Below are positions 61,337-64,000 of a DNA stretch of 64,000 nucleotides, in pieces. Numbering within the stretch: position 1 is the stretch's first letter; each line of letters starts with the position of its first letter. The notes below the pieces were generated by a model. The model saw only the letters and a program-made list of their open reading frames with translations. It was not told the DNA's origin and ran no database searches. This DNA is from Oscillospiraceae bacterium (lineage in GTDB: Bacteria > Bacillota_A > Clostridia > Oscillospirales > Oscillospiraceae). The translations under genes were made by a program, and so were the position numbers. The stretch covers positions 1 through 64,000 of the forward strand of contig SVLP01000002.1 of NCBI GenBank assembly GCA_015067895.1, read 5' to 3'.

Positions 61337-62545
61337 TCAATATGCGGCATCATGGAGCTTCTCCGTCAGTGTATAGCCGGTCGCTTCGGCAAAGCTTGCC
61401 GCCCATGCATCATCACAATAGAAGACATATACCACCTGATACCCGTCAAAGAGGAACCGAAGCCGGCTGCCATCCGCATCCGCACCGAGCCACCGGGACA
61501 GATCGTTGGCAAAGCGCAGATCGAACCAATCATAGAGCAGCTCCGGGCGGAAAATCTGTGTCCGGCCATCATGGGTCACTGTGACCTTCTTCCGACCGGT
61601 GCCGGACTCGAAGTCCACATCAGAATCCTCCTCGACGATCTCCGAGAATTCCAGCTTTCCACGGCTCATGGCCTCCACGCCCCGCAGGAAATTGGTGTAC
61701 ATGAAGCCTACATCGAAAACCTCGATGTCGAAGGCATAGACGCCGCTTTGTGCGGGTGTCCATTCGAAGGTCTCGTAGTCATATTCGCCCATACCGGCAT
61801 AGAACAGCAGCTCCATCACAGTGTACTCGCTTGCGCCGTATTCCTCCAGCTCCTCCATGGGAACATCCTCGGGAAGCCCGATACCCAGCTCCTCCAGAAC
61901 TGCGGCGGCTTCCGAGGCCGTCATGGCCTTGGGCTGGGGACGGAAGAAATCGGATCGGGTGACTAGGGAGAATGCAAAGGCCGCGACCGTCACGGCCATC
62001 ACCACCTTGCGCAGTAAACGATGGTCGAACCGCTTTTCGATCTTCCCCACGCCGGTGTGCGCCAGAAGCCACTGCTCCAGCTCCTCCGCCGTGCCGCCGG
62101 TGAGATTGCTGTGGTCGATGAGATAGCCGGGCACACCATCGCTTGACAGCACCAAAAAGGATTTCGTCTTGCGGATCCCTGTGATCCGGGCGTAATCCAC
62201 TTCGACCTCGTTCCCTGACTCCGGGTTCCGGTAGAGGATGCCCTTTTCCCGGATGTAGACCAGATTTCGTCTGGGAACGCCGCCGTTCTCCTCCAGCAGT
62301 TTGGCATAGGCTGCACCGCCGTCCTTGTTTTTGAAATAGTCGATGCCGGATCCGATCAGGAATCCGATGCAGATCCACTTCAGGATCCACGGCTCAAATA
62401 TCAGACCCACTGCCACGAGGATCAGCACGGCGATGCTGGAGAGCCACGCTCTGAAAAGGGGCTTCTTCTCCGGAAAATATCCACCCAGCTCCCGCAGGCA
62501 GTCCAGATCCTGTCGGATATCCGACACAAACAGTCGTTCTTCCAT
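61337..62545 (-). CDS. Membrane protein with YcxB-like N-terminal region
   Basis: 402 residues from ATG 62545 with AAGGAGATG upstream. Two membrane helices near residues 33-70, a PH-like beta domain (KGILYRNPESGNEVEVDYAR ... KTKSFLVLSSDGVPGYLIDH) of YcxB type, a third helix near 180-195, and a long extracytoplasmic domain with VTVTHDGRTQIFRPELLYDW. First gene of a leftward three-gene cluster with the 58-residue protein and the lipoprotein, so they may form a surface complex. Function unknown. Confidence 0.78.
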   Translation of the reverse strand: MEERLFVSDIRQDLDCLRELGGYFPEKKPLFRAWLSSIAVLILVAVGLIFEPWILKWICIGFLIGSGIDYFKNKDGGAAYAKLLEENGGVPRRNLVYIREKGILYRNPESGNEVEVDYARITGIRKTKSFLVLSSDGVPGYLIDHSNLTGGTAEELEQWLLAHTGVGKIEKRFDHRLLRKVVMAVTVAAFAFSLVTRSDFFRPQPKAMTASEAAAVLEELGIGLPEDVPMEELEEYGASEYTVMELLFYAGMGEYDYETFEWTPAQSGVYAFDIEVFDVGFMYTNFLRGVEAMSRGKLEFSEIVEEDSDVDFESGTGRKKVTVTHDGRTQIFRPELLYDWFDLRFANDLSRWLGADADGSRLRFLFDGYQVVYVFYCDDAWAASFAEATGYTLTEKLHDAAY

Positions 62546-62565
62546 AACATCATCTCCTTGCGAAA

Positions 62566-62590
62566 AAAGCAGACCATCCCGGTCTGCTTT
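62566..62590 (-). terminator. Terminator of the ybaK-TSCPD transcript
   Basis: AGCAGACC/GGTCTGCT stem with ATCCC loop and TTTTTTC on the leftward strand. Confidence 0.8.
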
Positions 62591-62598
62591 CCTCAATT

Positions 62599-62844
62599 TC
62601 AGGCGTTCTTGGCAGCGATCAGGGCCTGAGCCAGCTGATCGGGGCAGGAAGTCATCTTCATGCCGCAGCGGATGCCCTTGACCCGCTCGATCACTTCGTC
62701 GGCATCCATGCCCTCGACGAGGGCGGCGATGCCCTTCAGGTTGCCGTTGCAGCCGCCGATGAACTGCACATTCTTGACCTTGCCGTCCACCACATCGAAC
62801 AGGATGCGCTGGGAGCAGGTGCCGCTGGTCTTGTATTCGTACAT
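62599..62844 (-). CDS. TSCPD domain protein
   Basis: 81 residues. It carries the name-giving TSCPDQLAQAL at the C-terminus and the GGCNGNLKGI and GIRCGMKMTSCPD cysteine pattern seen in this small family (TIGR03905 type). The domain also occurs at the C-terminus of class II ribonucleotide reductases, where it may bind metal. Role of the free-standing protein unknown. Confidence 0.9.
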   Translation of the reverse strand: MYEYKTSGTCSQRILFDVVDGKVKNVQFIGGCNGNLKGIAALVEGMDADEVIERVKGIRCGMKMTSCPDQLAQALIAAKNA

Positions 62845-62869
62845 AATTTATTATCTCCTTTATGGTAGT

Positions 62870-63343
62870 TTACGCAGTGAGGTCGGCGAGCTTTGCATCG
62901 ACCAGTTGGATCAGAGCCATGGGCTCCACTTCCATCTGGTGCCCGCGCTCGCCGGCGGAGATGGCGATGGTGTCATAAAGCTCGCAGGTCTCGTCAAAAT
63001 AAGTAGGGTACTTCTTCTTCATGCCCACAGGGGAGCAGCCGCCCCGGATGTAGCCGGTGAGTCCCAGCAGCTCCTTGACGTGGATCAGTTCCATGTTCTT
63101 GTCGCCCGCGGCCCTGGCCGCCTTCTTCAGGTCGAGCTCGCAGCAGACCGGGATGCAGAACACGTTGATGCCCGTCTTCGCGCCCCGGGCCACCAGGGTC
63201 TTGAAGACCTCCTCGTCGGGCTTTCCGAGGGCCTGAGCAGCGTGGAGGCCGCTCAGATCGTTTTCATCATACTCGTAAAAATGCTCCCGGCAGGGGATCT
63301 TGGCCTGCTCCACCAGCCGGACGGCATTCGTTTTCTTTGCCAT
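62870..63343 (-). CDS. ybaK: Cys-tRNA(Pro) deacylase YbaK/EbsC
   Basis: 157 residues. MAKKTNAVRLVEQAKIPCRE leads into the YbaK editing domain with VFKTLVARG, VCCELDLKKAARAAGDKNME and the signature GYIRGGCSPVGMKKKYPTYF. It removes Cys wrongly attached to tRNA-Pro. 25 bases separate it from the TSCPD gene downstream. Confidence 0.95.
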   Translation of the reverse strand: MAKKTNAVRLVEQAKIPCREHFYEYDENDLSGLHAAQALGKPDEEVFKTLVARGAKTGINVFCIPVCCELDLKKAARAAGDKNMELIHVKELLGLTGYIRGGCSPVGMKKKYPTYFDETCELYDTIAISAGERGHQMEVEPMALIQLVDAKLADLTA

Positions 63344-63444
63344 AGTCTATCACCTTGCGTATTATACGACATTTTCCCCCGCAATGCAACGGGTATTTTT
63401 CACGGATTCCTGGAAATGCTAACAAAAACACGGGAGGTATCCAC

Positions 63445-64000
63445 ATGGAAGAAAAGGAAAACAAGGAACTGGACAAGCTGACGGAGCTGGGAGCCGACCT
63501 GACCTCGTCCAGGCTCGGCAGCATCTATACCCTGACCATCATCGGCCAGGTGGAGGGCCATCAGGTGCTGCCGGAAAACGCCAAGACCACCAAATATGAG
63601 CACATCCTGCCCCTGCTGGCCAACATTGAGGAGAGCGACGAGATCGACGGGCTGCTGCTCCTGCTGAACACCGTGGGCGGCGACATCGAGGCGGGTCTCG
63701 CCATCGCGGAGATGATCTCCGGCATGAGCAAGCCAACGGTGTCCCTGGTGCTGGGCGGCGGACACTCCATCGGCATCCCATTGGCGGTCTGCACCAAGCA
63801 CTCCTTCATCACGCCGACAGCGAGCATGACGGTGCATCCCGTGCGGATGACGGGACTGGTGGTGGGTGCGCCCCAGACCTTCCGCTACTTCGAGCGGATC
63901 CAGGAACAGATCGCGGATTTCGTCACCACCAATTCCAGCATCGACCGGGAGACCTTTCTGAATTATATGATGCGAACCGGCGAGCTGGCCACGGACGTGG
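63445..64000 (+). CDS. tepA: ClpP-family serine protease TepA (partial)
   Basis: 185 codons to the window edge, from ATG 63445 with GGGAGG upstream. ClpP/crotonase fold: LLLLLNTVGGDIEAGLAIAE, the nucleophile in SLVLGGGHSIGIPLAVCTKH and MTVHPVRMTG with the probable catalytic His. The acidic N-terminal extension (EEKENKELDKLTELGADLTS) is characteristic of TepA/YmfB, a protein linked to signal-peptide removal and protein export in Bacillus. The 3' end is outside the window. Confidence 0.9.
   Translation, partial: MEEKENKELDKLTELGADLTSSRLGSIYTLTIIGQVEGHQVLPENAKTTKYEHILPLLANIEESDEIDGLLLLLNTVGGDIEAGLAIAEMISGMSKPTVSLVLGGGHSIGIPLAVCTKHSFITPTASMTVHPVRMTGLVVGAPQTFRYFERIQEQIADFVTTNSSIDRETFLNYMMRTGELATDV

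Overview
The window is chromosomal DNA of an anaerobic, endospore-forming Gram-positive bacterium, most likely an Oscillospiraceae/Oscillospirales gut commensal. The reasons are a complete spoIIAA-spoIIAB-sigF operon, YunB- and SpoIID-type spore genes, T-box leaders, pyruvate phosphate dikinase, moderately high GC, and an OLE RNA with its usual gene neighbourhood. No ribosomal RNA or CRISPR array is present. I identified everything by reading sequence and motifs; no database search was run.

Layout. 1-2.3 kb: the end of ppdK, then a decayed foreign island (ArdA-like pseudogene and small partners) beside the 3' end of tmRNA. 2.3-7.4 kb: ssrA (tmRNA), cyclophilin, two paralogous membrane proteins, smpB, a HAD hydrolase, and a dinB operon with a LexA-like box. 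7.55-16.06 kb: an 8.46-kb integrative element in the 3' end of tRNA-Thr(CGT), bounded by 47-bp direct repeats. It carries a tyrosine recombinase, two adjacent HUH Rep-like proteins (one lacking the catalytic Tyr), duplicated excisionase-like genes, a 287-bp tandem repeat with large palindromes (candidate origin), and a divergent control region with operator-like repeats. 16-22 kb: CarD, pyruvate kinase, AEC transporter, asnA, a Nudix hydrolase, a flavin reductase.

22.3-29.4 kb: a ~615-nt structured RNA that I identify as OLE RNA, followed by an OapA-like membrane protein, dxs, tlyA, nadK, argR and recN. 29.4-36 kb: polytopic membrane proteins, dapA, an amidohydrolase with an MFS transporter, and a nuclease lipoprotein. 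36-42.5 kb: valS behind a Val T-box, and an MBL-hydrolase/tyrS/GNAT operon behind a Tyr T-box. 42.6-46.8 kb: a small RNA or small ORF, an inositol-monophosphatase-like gene, a CDP-alcohol phosphatidyltransferase, and a cell-wall/spore cluster of peptidoglycan-binding and SpoIID-like proteins. 46.9-55 kb: asnB, a cytidylate-kinase-like protein, an ECF sigma/anti-sigma pair, two copies of tRNA-Ser(GGA), a Nudix hydrolase and the spoIIA operon. 55-64 kb: pcrA, yunB, ligA, a membrane/lipoprotein cluster with a 58-aa gene, a TSCPD protein, ybaK and the start of tepA.

The observations most worth follow-up are the tRNA-Thr element with its degenerate/intact HUH pair and repeat-rich candidate origin, three loci of arrayed mini-hairpins separated by ATGAAGT/ACTTCAT motifs, the OLE RNA locus, the structured attenuator-like leader in the element, and an orphan transcript at about 42.6 kb.
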